A stretch of DNA of 64,000 nucleotides from Dipteris shenzhenensis (GCA_047967505.1 CM106539.1), one strand, 5' to 3'. Positions 1-11,085 are shown, counted from the stretch's first letter. Notes: generated by a model from the sequence alone, not told the origin. Made by a program: numbers and translations.

Positions 1-19
1 AAATTTCCCTGCGTGGCAA

Positions 20-662
20 CTCGGGGTTTGATTGTATCCCATGGAGAAAGGATTGTGGTCGGCAGCTGCGGGAACTGAGAAGAAACCTGGGAAGAAGGAT
101 TCGATAGAAGAGATTTCACAGTGGGAGATCAAGAATGAAAGGGTTCTCAGAAGAGCACTAGGAAGCAAGTTTATTCATCACCTTGATCTTTCAAATCCTG
201 CTAATGAAAATTGGGTTGCCATAGAAACATTGTTTGGGTCACGCCCAAAGAATTCAAAGTACTTTTTAATCAAGAATTCTTTGGGTTGCATATGGCAGAT
301 AACAATTCGCTGGGAGAAATTCTGAATAACTGTGTTCCATTACAAAGAAACTCACTGACCTTGGTGTGAGGGTTGAAGAATATGACTCCAAAGCAAAGAT
401 TTTATCAAGTTTACCACCAAGTTACAGTGACATTGTCAAGATCTTGAGAGTCAGTAGTGAAATTAGTCTCAACGAGATGATAGCAACTTTATTGGATGAG
501 GAGTGTCGACAATCACTCTACCATATGAGGGTACATATCTCACTAAGAAGTTTGTGGAAAGAAGATGAAAGAAAATACTCTTATAGACGTCCATGTTGCA
601 AAGTTCTGACACAACAAAGCGTACGACACTCAAGGGAAGAACGAAAAGGCTTGTGCTGTTGA
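20..662 (+). pseudogene. Copia-type gag (UBN2-like) remnant
   Basis: Two collinear pieces in different frames (32-325 and 366-662) resemble the capsid part of a Ty1/copia gag. The first has the pattern W..I...A..A+..L......I..L+ followed by N.NW..+ETLFG. The second has the usual VEEYD...K+LSSLPPSYSD step and a helix ending in L+DEECRQ. The frame changes between about 320 and 366, and stops follow, so no full protein can be made. Gag would form the particle that packages the element RNA. There is no zinc knuckle before the frame is lost. The true start lies left of the window. Confidence 0.6.
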
Positions 663-981
663 AGAAACACCAACCAATGAGTTCGCTGGGATCGCAGTGG
701 TAGATGATGGTTCGAATGAGGAGGATGTCTGGTCCTTCTAAAAATTTCCTCAGTTTTTCTTGAATTCTGGGTCTTGCCCTATGTGGGTGACCTCGGCTCT
801 GCGTTGGCAAATTTTCATTTTCATGTTTGCCCTGTGTGGTTGGTCTATTTGCAGGCCTTGCCCTGTGTGGGTGGTAAATTTAGTTGCAATCCTCTATGGA
901 TAGCCTCAATGATTTTGATCTTGGCTCTGTGTGAGCAACACTTTTGTCACTTGGAATTGTATTTTGTTCCTTTATTCAGCT

Positions 982-990
982 GAAGGGGGG
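982..990 (+). other. Polypurine tract
   Basis: GAAGGGGGG directly abuts the TGTTGGAGAG that opens the terminal repeat. This is the normal place of the plus-strand primer of an LTR retrotransposon. Confidence 0.6.
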
Positions 991-1570
991 TGTTGGAGAG
1001 TAACCTCCTAAGGGAACTCATAATTGAATGTAATTCAACGTGGCAGTAGAACCACTGTAGACATGCATATTTTGTTGGATATTTGGTGGATGAATCTTTG
1101 CAGGTGGTGGCCCCCTTGATCAAGGCGAAATCAAAGGAGTGACTAACTCTGGCGGTTTCACTCCTCACGTTCATCTTTAAAATCATGGGTCGACTCTCTT
1201 CCAAGCAGTTGTGTGTTTTTACTGAGAGACTTCTACTGTGGTCTCTCTCTAGTTATGAGAGTCGCTCTTCTTGATGAGCCTTGGATAGCATAGCAGCTTC
1301 TCTGTATGTAGAAGTTAGTTGAATCTTTCCTTGATAATGGATGTATCTGAGCAACAAGCCTAGTAGGGATGAGGTCCTCTTGTTGTTTTAATTCAGTAGA
1401 GTGCTTCTCTGGTTCCAATTGAATTGTATTGCATTCTTGCGTCTGTATTTCTTCTTCATGATCGATTTTGGCAAACTGTGAGAGAGAGGCATTGCATCTA
1501 TTGAGAGAGTTGCATCTATATCACGAATTTCCAATTTCTACATCTACAGAAAATAAGATTCTCCACATCA
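991..1570 (+). repeat. 3' LTR of the gag-only element
   Basis: It starts TGTTGGAGAG right after the polypurine tract and ends TTCTCCACATCA, so the ends are TG and CA with a rough inverted match (GGAGA / TCTCC). The 5' copy is outside the window, so the right boundary is inferred from the CA end only. Confidence 0.5.
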
Positions 1571-2394
1571 GTTAGGGTGCATTTTAGAAACGAACCACAG
1601 GAACTGTATGCTCTGAAATGTGGATGTGTAACCTAGAAATCATAAACTCATATCAAGGTAGAAGATGGTCCTCATGTATAAGACTGCAATAGGAGAGCTT
1701 CTGAAACAAACTCAAAGAAGCATGCACCATAATGCATTAAATAATGGCACAGTCCGAAGAAACTTTCAAGCAAAATTAGCACTCGTGTAAGTACTTGTCC
1801 GTTTGTCTTGAAAGGAGAGCTCCTCATGCTGTACTTACATGTTTAGACTCTACTATCTTCACATACTTCCTCATGCATCCTGGTCTAGCTCACCTCAAAT
1901 CGTTTCTTGTACTCTTCGAGTAAGGATTTTTTCAAGGTACCTTAACTCTCTCATCCCCTCATGTACTCTTTCTACAAAACAAAAATTCAATGTGATAGTG
2001 GGTTTTAGCTCTTTCGAGTTCTTGGCTAAAGAGATTTTAGCTCAAAACAAGAATTAAATGTGGAACTGGGATTCTAGCTCTTTCGAATTCTCATCATGTC
2101 AATAGAAGATTAAATCCAATGAATTCCATCAATATAACTTCCACATTTTGCAAATAGAATGCCATAAATGAGGCACAATAGAACTCATAGACTCTACTAA
2201 AACATTAGAGCACTCTATCTTATTGGCGATTCGATTCCACATCTTCCGCACGCTTCCCGAGGAGTGTATGGAATTTCCAGCGCCAGGCATCTTGCCCCGG
2301 GTACTGCGATCTGCTCCAGAGGAGTCCCGCGTTGATTGCGAAATGTTCCAATGCCAAAGTAAATTGCGATTTTCATATTATTTGGGTTATACCT
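1571..2394. other. Unassigned flank
   Basis: AT-rich sequence without a convincing reading frame. A phrase of about 25 bases (AGCTCTTTCGA followed by TTC and a few bases) recurs at about 2010 and 2075, so there may be a very old local duplication. Nothing else is recognisable. Confidence 0.5.
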
Positions 2395-2560
2395 TCTCTC
2401 TCTTGATGCAAAGCACCTTCTCTCGCCTGGTGCAAAAGGACCTTCTCTCACTACCTGGTGTAGAAGGACCTTCTCTCTCTCCTTGGCACAGAAGGACCGT
2501 TTCTCCCCGTGCAAAAGGACCTTCTCTCTTTCGGTGCAGAAGCACAACTCCGTTCTCTCT
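2395..2560. repeat. Tandem repeat, unit about 30 bp
   Basis: The phrase GGACCTTCTCTC recurs about every 27-33 bases, separated by variants of TGGTGCAGAA. The ORFs across it on both strands are by-products of the repeat. Confidence 0.75.
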
Positions 2561-2582
2561 CTTGGTCACATTCCCATATCTC

Positions 2583-3020
2583 TCCACGAGGTGGAGCTTT
2601 GGTGGGGTGAACAAGGAGGCTTGGTGTCCTCTAGCTTCGGTGGATGAACAAGGAGGTTCGGTGTCCTCTAGGTTCGCTAGGGGTTGACAAGGAGGTTTGA
2701 TGTCCTCTAGGTTCGACGAGGTGAACAAGGAGGTTGGGTGTCCTCTAGCTTCAGAGGGGTGAACAAGGAGGTTCGGTGTCCTCTACGTTCGCTAGGGGTT
2801 GACAAGGAGGTTTGATGTCCTCTAGGTTCGGCAGGGTGAACAAGGAGGTTGGATGTCCTCTAGCTTCAGAGGGGTGAACAAGGAGGTTCGGTGTCCTCTA
2901 GGTTCAGTGGGGTGAACAAGGACGTTCGGCTTTGGTGGGGTGAACAAGCAGGTTCTCTAGGTTCGGTGAGGGTTAACAAGGAGGTTTGGTGCCCTCTAGG
3001 TTTAGTGGTGGATGCAAAAA
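2583..3020. repeat. Minisatellite, 38/39-bp unit with a 115-bp higher order
   Basis: A unit built from GAACAAGGAGGTT.GGTGTCCTCTAG.TTC repeats head to tail. AGGAGG starts at 2651, 2690, 2728 and 2766, giving steps of 39, 38 and 38. The variant GTTCGCTAGGGGTTGAC recurs at 2672 and 2787, so three units form a 115-base higher-order repeat. The array decays toward its right end. No open frame of interest is present. Confidence 0.85.
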
Positions 3021-3124
3021 CGTCACTTGGAGTCACTTCGCTTCGGTGGTGAACAAGCATGGTATTACATACCGCTCTCTTAGCACACGTTAATATACCT
3101 TTCTGTCTTTCTTTCTCCATGCCA

Positions 3125-3420
3125 TAACGTCTCTCTTACATTCATTCTTTCTCTCCACTCCCCTCTCTCTTACATTTCACCTTCTCTCTCCACTCCCCCT
3201 CACCTCTCTCTAACATTGTCTCCTCTCTCCACTCCCCCTCACCTCTCTCTTACATTCCTTCCTCTCTCTCCACTCCCCCTCACCTCTCTCTTACATTGCA
3301 CCATCTCTCTCCACCCACTCCACCTCTCTCTACATCCTCCCCCCTCTTTCCACCCCTCTGCACCCTCTCAGTCTCTCTCCACTCCACCTCTCTCCCTTTT
3401 GCTAATTTTGCCATGCCCTT
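3125..3420. repeat. Pyrimidine tandem repeat, unit about 43 bp
   Basis: Several copies of a unit made of CTCTCTCCACTCCCCCTCAC followed by CTCTCTTACATT. The copies become irregular after about 3310 and run into a longer C-rich tract. Confidence 0.8.
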
Positions 3421-4292
3421 GCTAATTTGGGCCACACTTCACTTCTCCTTCTCCTTCTCCTTGGGCGATCCTCTCTTGCCCCTTCCACTTGCTTGCGCCA
3501 GCCCACCACCCAGAGCCCCCTCCCTTTCCTCGCCAACCAGCCCCCCCCCTTTTTCATCTCTCTCCCTCGCACCTCATCTCTCCCTTCCTTCCCTCGCCAT
3601 GTGCCCCCCCCCCCCCCCGGCCCTTTTTTGTCATCTCTCCCTCGCTCCTTGCGCTAGCCAACCCCCCCTTTCGTAATCTCTCCCTCCCCCCTTGCGCCAA
3701 ACCAGCCCCCCCCTTTCATCTCCTCTCCTTCCTTTGTACGTCTCACCCCCCCCCTTCTCCTTCTGTTGGGACTCACCTCCCCCTCTTCAAGTTTGTGATT
3801 CAGCCCCCCCTCTTGTGCCCCACCTCCATCCCCGCCTCCCTCTTGCACTATCCTACTAGACACCCTCCCCCCTCCTACGCCCCACCTCTCCTGTGTCCCA
3901 CCTCCTGCGTGCACCTCCATCCCCGCCTCTCTCGCGCCATCCTACCAAGCACCTTCCCCTCTTGCTGCGCCATCCTCCCCCGGCCTCTTCTCCTGCGCCC
4001 TTCTACCTCTTCTACGCCATCACCTCCCTACGCCCCTCCTCCTCCCTGTAACACATCCTCCCCATGCTCCCCTATCCGTCCTCCACATAGCCCTCTCCGC
4101 TCAACCACCCCTCCTCGTGGCGCATCCTCTCCCTCCTACGCATACCCCTCTCCCTTCAATCACCCCCCTCCTCCCTGTGTGTGCACTCCCCCTGCGCTCC
4201 TTCCCTCCTACGACCTCCAACCTCTCCATCGCTCCTCCTCCCCTCCTCGACCTCCTACCCCCCCTCCCCTCCTTGCCCTACTGAGCCCTTAA
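3421..4292. repeat. Long C/T-rich low-complexity tract
   Basis: Almost pure pyrimidine-rich sequence (CCCCTCC, CCTCCT and C runs up to about 15 near 3607). A 267-codon frame exists but encodes only Pro, Ser and Leu with no domain, so I treat it as compositional. The composition resembles the 5' regions of the LINE copies at 34858, 44145 and 62650 (minus strand). It could be an orphan LINE 5' region, but no ORF1 follows. Confidence 0.7.
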
Positions 4293-4429
4293 TAGACGCG
4301 GCATCAAATGCACACCTCAACATCGACTATCATGTTCTATTCAATGGGACAGTGAATGATAGGGGCGCGGGACCTGTTGTAGGATAGAGATCTCATCCAA
4401 GACCATCTAGTGGACTAACGGACATGATC

Positions 4430-4615
4430 ACCTGGTTGTCCCGGTGGACATGGTCACGAGGATGACATACTCATGTGGCGATGACAAGGTCACAAGGATG
4501 GCACAAGTCACATGGAGGTGACATGGTCACAAGGATGACACAGGTCATGGAGAGGACATGGTCACCAGGATGGCATAGTCACATGGGACATGGTCATCAG
4601 GATGACATATCACCC
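4430..4615. repeat. Degenerate tandem repeat (GACATGGTCAC.AGGATGACA)
   Basis: The phrase ACATGGTCACAAGGATGACA and its variants recur about six times with irregular spacing of 30-40 bases. No coding function is visible. Confidence 0.75.
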
Positions 4616-6590
4616 AAGCACATGGCCATGCGTCAAGGGTCTTCATGTCACGTAGTCGACCTCTGCTAACCTCTGCGTTGATAGGTGGCATAGATGCTTC
4701 ATCAGGCGGTGCCTTGTCAGATACAGCCTGGCTACATGTGGTGCACATGAGGTAGTTATGATGCATCAACTGGGCACAAGCTGGCCGTTGTTGGAAAATG
4801 AAGAGACTTAGCGGCGGCAGGATGTCTAAGGATGAGGGGACAGCAATTAGGAGAGAGGGAGGGGATTTTCTGCCGGGGAAGGCGAGGGTGAAGAGGGGAG
4901 ATGAAGGGGATGGGGATTCATTCAGCATTGTACGGGGATTGAGAGGGAGAGGGAGAGAGGCGAGAGCTACGAGCTCGCTTGTTGCATTGTTATGGTGTAT
5001 TGCTACCGTGGATGAGTGATCTCTATTCTCATAGAGATTGGTGTATGAGGATCCCCTTTCATTCTATGTCATGTACTTTGCTCACATTATGCTCTTGTCT
5101 ACTACTTTCTCCATTATTTGTCATCAATCTGGAGCAGCACTAGAAGGCGAGATGATGCAGCAAGAATGCACAGGAGTGGAGCTGGTTAGGGCAGACCATG
5201 TGCTGGCAGAAAAGCAGAGGTATAGGGCATCCAATGGGCCAGGTACTATAGCAAAGGGAGGGGCTGCAAAAGGGAAGAATCCTGCCCTTATATAGGGCAC
5301 AATAGGCTAGTCGGATGGCCAACTGAGTTGGCCAGCACACAGGCCCAAAAGGGCGTTGTTCCTTCTTGTCTCTTTTCAGGGTTTGTTCTCCCTATCCCGA
5401 TTCACAGCACTTCGTAGCACGCACGATCCTTCGATGTAATGTTGTGTCATAGGTTCACGCATCACGCTGTGTAGTGCAGTGTCATAGGTGCACGCATCAC
5501 CCACTTCACGCTTCTCACATTAGTGGCCTTAGGTCTCCGGCTACACCTCCGAAAGTGAGCAGACCTCCCCTTCAAACAAGGTATCATTTATGTATTTATA
5601 AAATGGAAGAACTGAAGTACGAGATCCCTACCCCCCCTGTGTTGCCTTCCCTGCTCCCCCTCTCCCTTGCTTTCACCCTCTGCCCCCTCTCCCCCATCAT
5701 CCCATTTGATTTTGCCTCTCCTTTCCATCACCATTGGCCTCTCCAGCCATGCCTACAGCTCGTCTTTCTGCCGTGTGGACTCGTTTGGATCTTGTGGTGG
5801 TGCTGCGCTTGCCCGGAAGTAGCCTTCAGCTCCCCTTAGTCATGCCTATCCCTGGACTCCCCTTTAGCAATTGTGACTCTGTTCGACCCTTTTCTCAGGA
5901 TCTTCAGCCTCCGTATCAGTCCCGGGTCACCTATGACTCCTCCTTGCGTTGATCCTGCTCATAGGCCAGCTCTGAAGTGCCACATTGCAGCTGGATTGCT
6001 CCCTAGAGCTTCAGTTCTGCTCGCACCTGGCCTGTGGTGGTTTCTTGGAGTGCTCTTTGATTTGGGTGTACCTGGAACAGCTTTTCTGCTGCTTTTGGTG
6101 CATCGTTCAGCATCTTGGGCTTCGGTTCTCCTCACTGAGCCAGGGAGCTGTTCTCAGGACTGTTTTGGCAGTGCTTTTCAGCAGGTTTTTGGGACTCAAC
6201 AGGTCCCCCTTGTTGTTGTCTTGCCAGCCTTTTTAGGCTTAACTCTTCTGGTGGGGATGCGGGTCCTTTTCCTTTCCCTCCCCTTTTCCACCTCCCCCTT
6301 CCTTTTTTGTAGTGAAGGGATTATTGTTTTTTTCCTTGGAGAGAAGCAGCTTGGTGGTGACATTTTGTCTAGCAAGACCTCCTATCCATTTCCCCCTCGC
6401 CCCCCCCCCCCCCTTCCTCCCTGGATCTTCCTCTATGCCCTGCCCCCTCCTCCTTCCTCTACACCCCTGCCTATTCCCGCCTCTATTGTTACACTTATCC
6501 AGGCTTGAGGTCGTCGACTTCAAGACAAACCCTCCCAAATGATTTTGGAGGCTTGGACCAAGGAATTGTCTTGACATTCCAAACGATCAC
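4616..6590. other. Unassigned, with pyrimidine tracts
   Basis: About 2 kb without a recognised gene. It contains C/T-rich stretches at about 5625-5730 and 6255-6450, including a run of C near 6400. Short frames on both strands match no family I know. This could be the degraded 5' region and ORF1 of LINE-D, because a LINE endonuclease begins at 7191, but no DUF4283-like region or CCHC knuckle could be seen. Confidence 0.4.
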
Positions 6591-6965
6591 CCCCTTGCCC
6601 TTGAGGTGATAGTTGTGATCTTGCGGCCCCATAAAGAGGCTTCATTGGGGCAGTTGGTTCCTCCTCATGACCTTTTTGAGGTTTCAACTTTACCTCTGTG
6701 CGAGGACCTACTGCTTTCCAATCTCATGATGTGGACCAGATTTCCATATGATGGAGCAATGGCTAGGACCCCAGGGCAGGGAGTTGTGGATCACCCACCA
6801 TGGGGACATGGCTATCTAACAGTTAGGTTTCTCACTAGATAACGAGATCTAGGCCTAGTAGTAGCCGTGCTTCAAGTGGGGCCGGAGGTTTAGATTACTG
6901 GAGTCACTCCATAACCATTATAGCAATGTGATAGTTGACTTGAAGCAGACACTTGCTTCATGATG

Positions 6966-7053
6966 CAGTGGACCTTGAAAGTCGATATTGAGCCTATCAT
7001 GCCTTGATCCAGTGGACCTTGAAAGTCGATATTGAGCCTATCATGCCTCTGAT
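6966..7053. repeat. 44-bp direct tandem duplication
   Basis: CAGTGGACCTTGAAAGTCGA and the following bases occur at 6966 and again at 7010, nearly identical, giving a period of 44. It looks like one recent local duplication. Confidence 0.85.
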
Positions 7054-7190
7054 ACGACGCCGCTCCATAGAGAAGAGGACTACTCCTTCGAAACCCCCTT
7101 CAAAGCCACATAAATCCAAGGCTATCATACAAGCTCCCACTCACAAGAGGGCCTTGTTCACTATCCCACTCTCATCCCCACATGTTAGAC

Positions 7191-7910
7191 CATGGTGAGT
7201 TGGAACGTGCACGGGCTCCACGATTGAGCACATCAGCAGCCATAGCAGATGATATTTCGTCAAGAGTTGCAGAGGGCTATGTAGGGCAATCAATGGATTT
7301 TCTTTTGTTTCAAGAGCATATGTTTTCAACATCTGATATCAAACGCCAACATTGCCTTCTTTCAAAGCCGGCCCAAGGTTTAGCCCCCCATAGTTGGCAG
7401 GAATGGAGGGGTCTACATCTCTATTTCTCAGGCAGTAGCCTCTAATGTGCTTGACCAAGGAGAGCTTATCACAAGCAGGGCTGTTTGGATGGATCTATGG
7501 ATAGGGAATTCCGAGATTGGAATTCTGAATGTGTACACCCTTGCTTGCAGAAAACAACACCCTACTTTTTGGAGGCAATTGATTAAGAGCCCTCCTGGAC
7601 ATTGACTCTTGGGTTATTGGAGATGTTGGGTTGTCAAAGGTGACTTTAACAACCTAGAGTTTGCAGAGGACAAGTAGAGAGGAGCTTCCTTCTCAGAGGT
7701 GCCCGTGGGTGAGAGGAGTACGTGGGAGTAGTTCATCTTCGCAATTAGTGGTTGTGATCCGTGGAAAGAGACGTAGCTCTCTACTTCCTGGCAGCTTTTT
7801 CTTCTCCTTCGGCCACCGGAGGCAAGATTGTCTGCTCAAGTGCCTCAACCAGTTTTATGTGGGGGATTGGGAGATGCACAGAGGATCCACGAGTATTTTC
7901 GTAGGTACGA
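7191..7910 (+). pseudogene. LINE-D AP endonuclease, decayed
   Basis: The frame opening at 7191 starts M-V-S-W-N-V-H-G-L, which matches the first strand of LINE AP endonucleases (compare M-R-I-I-S-W-N-I-Q-G in LINE-A). A later stretch gives F-Q-E-H with the catalytic Glu codon retained, then G-I-L-N-V-Y, V-K-G-D-F-N-N (the GDFN motif, near 7640) and F-Y-V-G-D-W. The pieces sit in different frames with many stops, so it is dead. A short upstream frame (7004-7198) ends P-W-stop in the sequence CCATGGTGAG, so an ORF1 stop may overlap the ORF2 start here by seven bases. The endonuclease would nick target DNA to prime reverse transcription. Confidence 0.65.
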
Positions 7911-7916
7911 TGAGGC

Positions 7917-9914
7917 TTGGGTATTTCTACCATGCAGCAGTTTGCTCCCGTTTTGGAGAGCATCAGAAGGAAGCTTCTCTTTTGGAGCTCAGCCAAGCTG
8001 GATCTTGCCTCTAGAGTTGTGGTGGTCAACCAGGTCCTCTTGGCCACAGCCTGGTTTGTATGTTCATGTTGGTGCCGTTCTAGGGACTGCATCATTCAGC
8101 TCAGAAGACCGATCAGGAACTTTCTCTGGAGTGGGCTTGATGGCACAGCAGATGCCTTAGCCAGGGTGGCTTGGGAGACCCTCATCCTCCCTACACAGGA
8201 TGGGGGTCTCAATATTATTGATCCAGATTTACAGTGCAGAGCTTTACTTTGCAAGATGGTGGTGCGAGGACTTATGCCAGGACAGGAACCGTGGAAGGAC
8301 TTTCTTATCAGCAGCATACAGAGGTGCACACCTTCCTCAGGAGGAGACTGGATGAGCAATGTTAGATGGATCTTCACCACAGCACACCTCAAGTCACCTT
8401 CGTCCCCTCTCATGGTTGCCATTCTGAAAGCTTGGGCCAGTTTCAGAAGCACTCTTCGGAGGATTCCTCCTTCCTCCCGGGAAGAAATTGATAGGCAACC
8501 CATCATGTGGAACGACAGTATTTTAGATGATCTTGGCAGGCCACTGGGTGCCTCACTCTACATGCAGTGGGCCAGGTGGGAGAGGGGACCTACTTCTTCT
8601 TTGGGATCTTGGAAAGCTTTCCGTAGGCTTCCAGAGGAAACCAAATCAAGGTTGACAGGACATCTCAGAGGGAGTGCAGGGAGGATCTTGCAGATTGAGG
8701 CAGCCCTTCCAGAGGTTTGGATAGATACAGATGATATGCCACTCACTTCCTCCACTTGGGCAGGTACTTTCTCGAGAGGCGGGGTTTTGCTTCAGGTCTT
8801 AGCTTTCCGAGATGCACAGGAGGATGCTTTGGTTTTTAGTGTCCAGGATGGTGGCAGATTGCTCAGGTCCACAGAGGACATCTTGCTTGAGTCTGCTTTT
8901 CAGCCTATCAGGGTTGTAGGTCTTTTGATGCAAGGATCAGATTCAGAGTGGTTCTTAGTCCCTGACCCCCGGCTACTCTCCACTGGGTCTTGGAGGCTCT
9001 GGCTCTATGGGGGAGTTCCCATCAAGTATTTGCAGTGGGACCCCGGAGAGTGGGAGTGGATTGACACAGGGCATCGAGAGAAGAGCATCCCCTTCTTTCG
9101 TTACACGGTCAGTAATGCCAGGAGATTTCGGCTCAGTAGTAGAGGTTGGAGACCCTCCAGAGTTCCTCATTGGGAGACTTTTGGTATTACTGCGGATCAG
9201 CAGAGGTGCTTCTGGAGGAGGCTCTGGAAATCCCACAGGAATAGAAAGATCACTATCTTCTTTTGGCTTTCTATCCATGGAGGGATTGCAGTGAACCTTT
9301 GGAGGTCCAGATTCGGAGCCAACCCTACTTGCCCTCGTTGCCTTTCTGCTTCGGAGTCTATTCAGCATTGCTTATGGGATTGCAGACAGGCGAGATTGAT
9401 TTGGATGGGGATAGCCAGGATTTTCAGTCACTTTGCCCATTCCCCACTTTTTATGACTTGGGGCTCGGTGGCTTGGCTTTCTCTTACAGGACCTCAGGTT
9501 TTCTATGAGGGAGTCGACTCCTCTCGGGCCATTTCGGTTCGACGTCATCGGATTGAATCCTGTTCGTTGGATGTGGTACCACACCGTCCTTTTACAGCTG
9601 TACATGCCTCTGTGGATACTTCTTGGGAGATTCTAGCGAGCATAGCAGCCTGGCATATCTGGAGAGCCAGATGCACAGAGGCTATGGAGGGTACTCAAGT
9701 TCATCCCTCGCACACATTGGCTAGTATCTGGACAGACATCGTACACACTCTGATGGCCATATGGACGGGTATGCAGGGGGACTCCCGTGCAGCCTCAGCT
9801 AGGAGGGCTTCTTTCTTCAGGGAATGGAAGGATTCTCCTTTCTTCTCTGAAACTACTACAGGGTTGAGATGGCACTTTCAACCTCAGCCTTGGCTTTTTT
9901 CCACCTCACTCTGA
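7917..9914 (+). pseudogene. LINE-A ORF2 C-terminal part, open
   Basis: An uninterrupted 665-codon frame. It begins after the RT active site in the thumb/connection region (Q-Q-F-A-P-V-L-E-S-I-R-R-K, then V-V-N-Q-V-L-L-A-T-A-W and R-N-F-L-W-S-G). Residues about 275-430 form an unrecognised region (see findings). Residues 432-500 are a zf-RVT-like region with C-P-R-C...H-C-L-W-D-C, spacing CX2CX8HX4C. The last 100 residues are helical (A-A-W-H-I-W-R-A-R-C) and end W-L-F-S-T-S-L. The first Met is only the first in-frame one after truncation. Without the catalytic half it cannot act as a polymerase, but this reading frame has no lesion, unlike the two full-length copies. Confidence 0.85.
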
Positions 9915-10024
9915 GGGGTTTTTTATTTATCCTCATGATTTCATGATGTATTCCGCTTTGAGCTTGCTCTCGCAGGTTTTTGTTCTTACTTAATGGAAGT
10001 CTTTTTCATGGGAAAAAAAAAAAA
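9915..10024 (+). other. LINE-A 3' UTR and poly(A)
   Basis: The end CCTCATGATTTCATGATG...TACTTAAT.GAAGTC..TTTCATGG plus A-run is shared by all LINE-A 3' ends in the window (41521-41633, 50406-50518, 53335-53438 and, reversed, 27742-27880). Confidence 0.85.
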
Positions 10025-10530
10025 TCACTCCCCAATTGTGCTTCACTTAGGACTCCCCCATAAGGATTTTTGTATTCCCCACACTTTACTTCATGAGGAG
10101 GAGGTGCAACAGGTAGCTCATGAGATTTGGCAATGGCTAGGAGTCCTCCTGGGGGTGGGTGGCCTTTATGGGTTCCAGTTGCGATCTAGAGGATCAATGA
10201 GGAGCTCCAATCCCAGGCCCCTCGCCAAGGGCACTCTCTGTAGGAACATGTGAGAGCACTGAGATGTCATCTGGCATCCATCAAGTGTCTTAGAGAGCAA
10301 GAACCAGTCTCGCAATGGCTCATAGGCCGTTAGGAGAGAGCGGGACTTGACCTCCAGGCAACAAAGTTTGAAGAGCTGAGTCTCCCTATCACTCTTATTG
10401 GGCTCATTGGGTGCAGCAGGGGGACAGGATTACCATATAGCTCTTTTAGGTGGTTGGCTCACATTTAGCAGGGACACAGGTCCAATGATTGAGGAATGTG
10501 AGCAGCTTGATGCATCTCGACCCTCAAGAG
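10025..10530 (+). pseudogene. LINE-D endonuclease end and linker
   Basis: Directly after the poly(A) of the inserted LINE-A, the frame reads H-S-P-I-V-L-H-L...I-P-H-T-L-L-H-E-E-E-V. This lines up with S-D-H-F-P-V-V-L...I-P-D-A-F-Y-T-E-E-D-L of LINE-A, that is the SDH motif of the endonuclease and the start of the linker. It therefore continues the piece ending at 7910. Stops and frameshifts are frequent. Confidence 0.55.
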
Positions 10531-10540
10531 AAATTTTAGA

Positions 10541-10561
10541 GAAAGAAAGAAAGAAAGAAAG
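10541..10561 (-). repeat. (CTTT)n 3' tail of LINE-B
   Basis: On the plus strand five GAAA units precede GTTTATTAAAGTC. Read on the element strand this is ...TTAATAAA followed by (CTTT)5, a microsatellite tail instead of poly(A). Confidence 0.75.
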
Positions 10562-11085
10562 TTTATTAAAGTCTTCGGAAGACCGATGAGACTGTGAAAA
10601 TCCTGATACAACAAGCTGTGGTAGTGGAGCTACTAAACGAGCATCCATACCAATGCAAAATGCAAAAATGCAGAATATCAGTACTAAGTCCTAAGTACAA
10701 CATAGTCATGTCAATGGTCAACTATATATCAGTCTCAGCATCGTCATCAATATCATCATCATCATCGGCAGCAGCAAGATATCAGGATGGATGGGCCAGT
10801 GGAGGCATGAAGTCGGCAATAGAGTGTTGTCGGCCACTCTGAGGTGCGGCCCTGCTGGCACGTCTCTTGGTTGTAGCTCTACGTCTGACCAGGGCTACTG
10901 TGACCCCCGTCGGTCAGGCTCTGACTCTAAAGAAGGAGGGGATGTCCTCGAGTGTGATCTGTGTGTCGACCCTCTGTCTGAGCTGTCGGGTTGCAGGCTC
11001 CGGGTCACTGTCATGTCGAGGCCTCGTCTCATGGGGGTCCATGTGATCTAGCTGAAAGAACTTCGTGATAGACCTCTAAGAGGGA
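10562..11085 (-). other. LINE-B 3' region
   Basis: Between the linker reading frame and the tail. It includes a GATGATGATGATATTGATGA stretch. One damaged frame (about 10800-11085) has no homology I recognise. RT would be expected here, so an internal deletion is inferred. Confidence 0.4.

Larger units (their letters stand above)
1..1570 (+). mobile_element. Gag-only copia-like LTR element, 3' part
   Basis: The window opens inside a gag reading frame. About 330 bases after the last gag homology comes a polypurine tract and then a TG...CA terminal repeat. No protease, integrase, reverse transcriptase or RNase H is visible between gag and the tract, so this looks like a short non-autonomous element. 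The 5' LTR and primer-binding site lie outside the window. Deletion of pol from a larger copia element would look the same. Confidence 0.6.
7911..10024 (+). mobile_element. LINE-A copy 3, 5'-truncated
   Basis: From GGCTTGGGTATTTC the sequence follows the full-length copy at 48396-50510 almost base for base, to the shared 3' untranslated end and a poly(A) of about 12 at 10012-10024. Everything upstream (5' region, ORF1, endonuclease, catalytic RT) is missing, which is the usual 5' truncation of LINEs. It lies inside LINE-D. I could not find a clear target-site duplication. Confidence 0.88.

Noticed and set aside
2583-3020. CRISPR-like array
   Set aside because: The repeats are directly adjacent minisatellite units without unique spacers, in a eukaryotic context.
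3489-4292. 267-codon Pro/Ser-rich ORF as a cell-wall or extensin-like protein
   Set aside because: No signal peptide, no SPPPP periodicity, all three frames are similarly rich in Pro, Leu and Ser, and the DNA is a plain C/T-rich tract.
7890-10045. Target-site duplication around LINE-A copy 3
   Set aside because: No matching bases of useful length between GTAGGTACGATGA on the left and ATCACTCCCCAATTG on the right.
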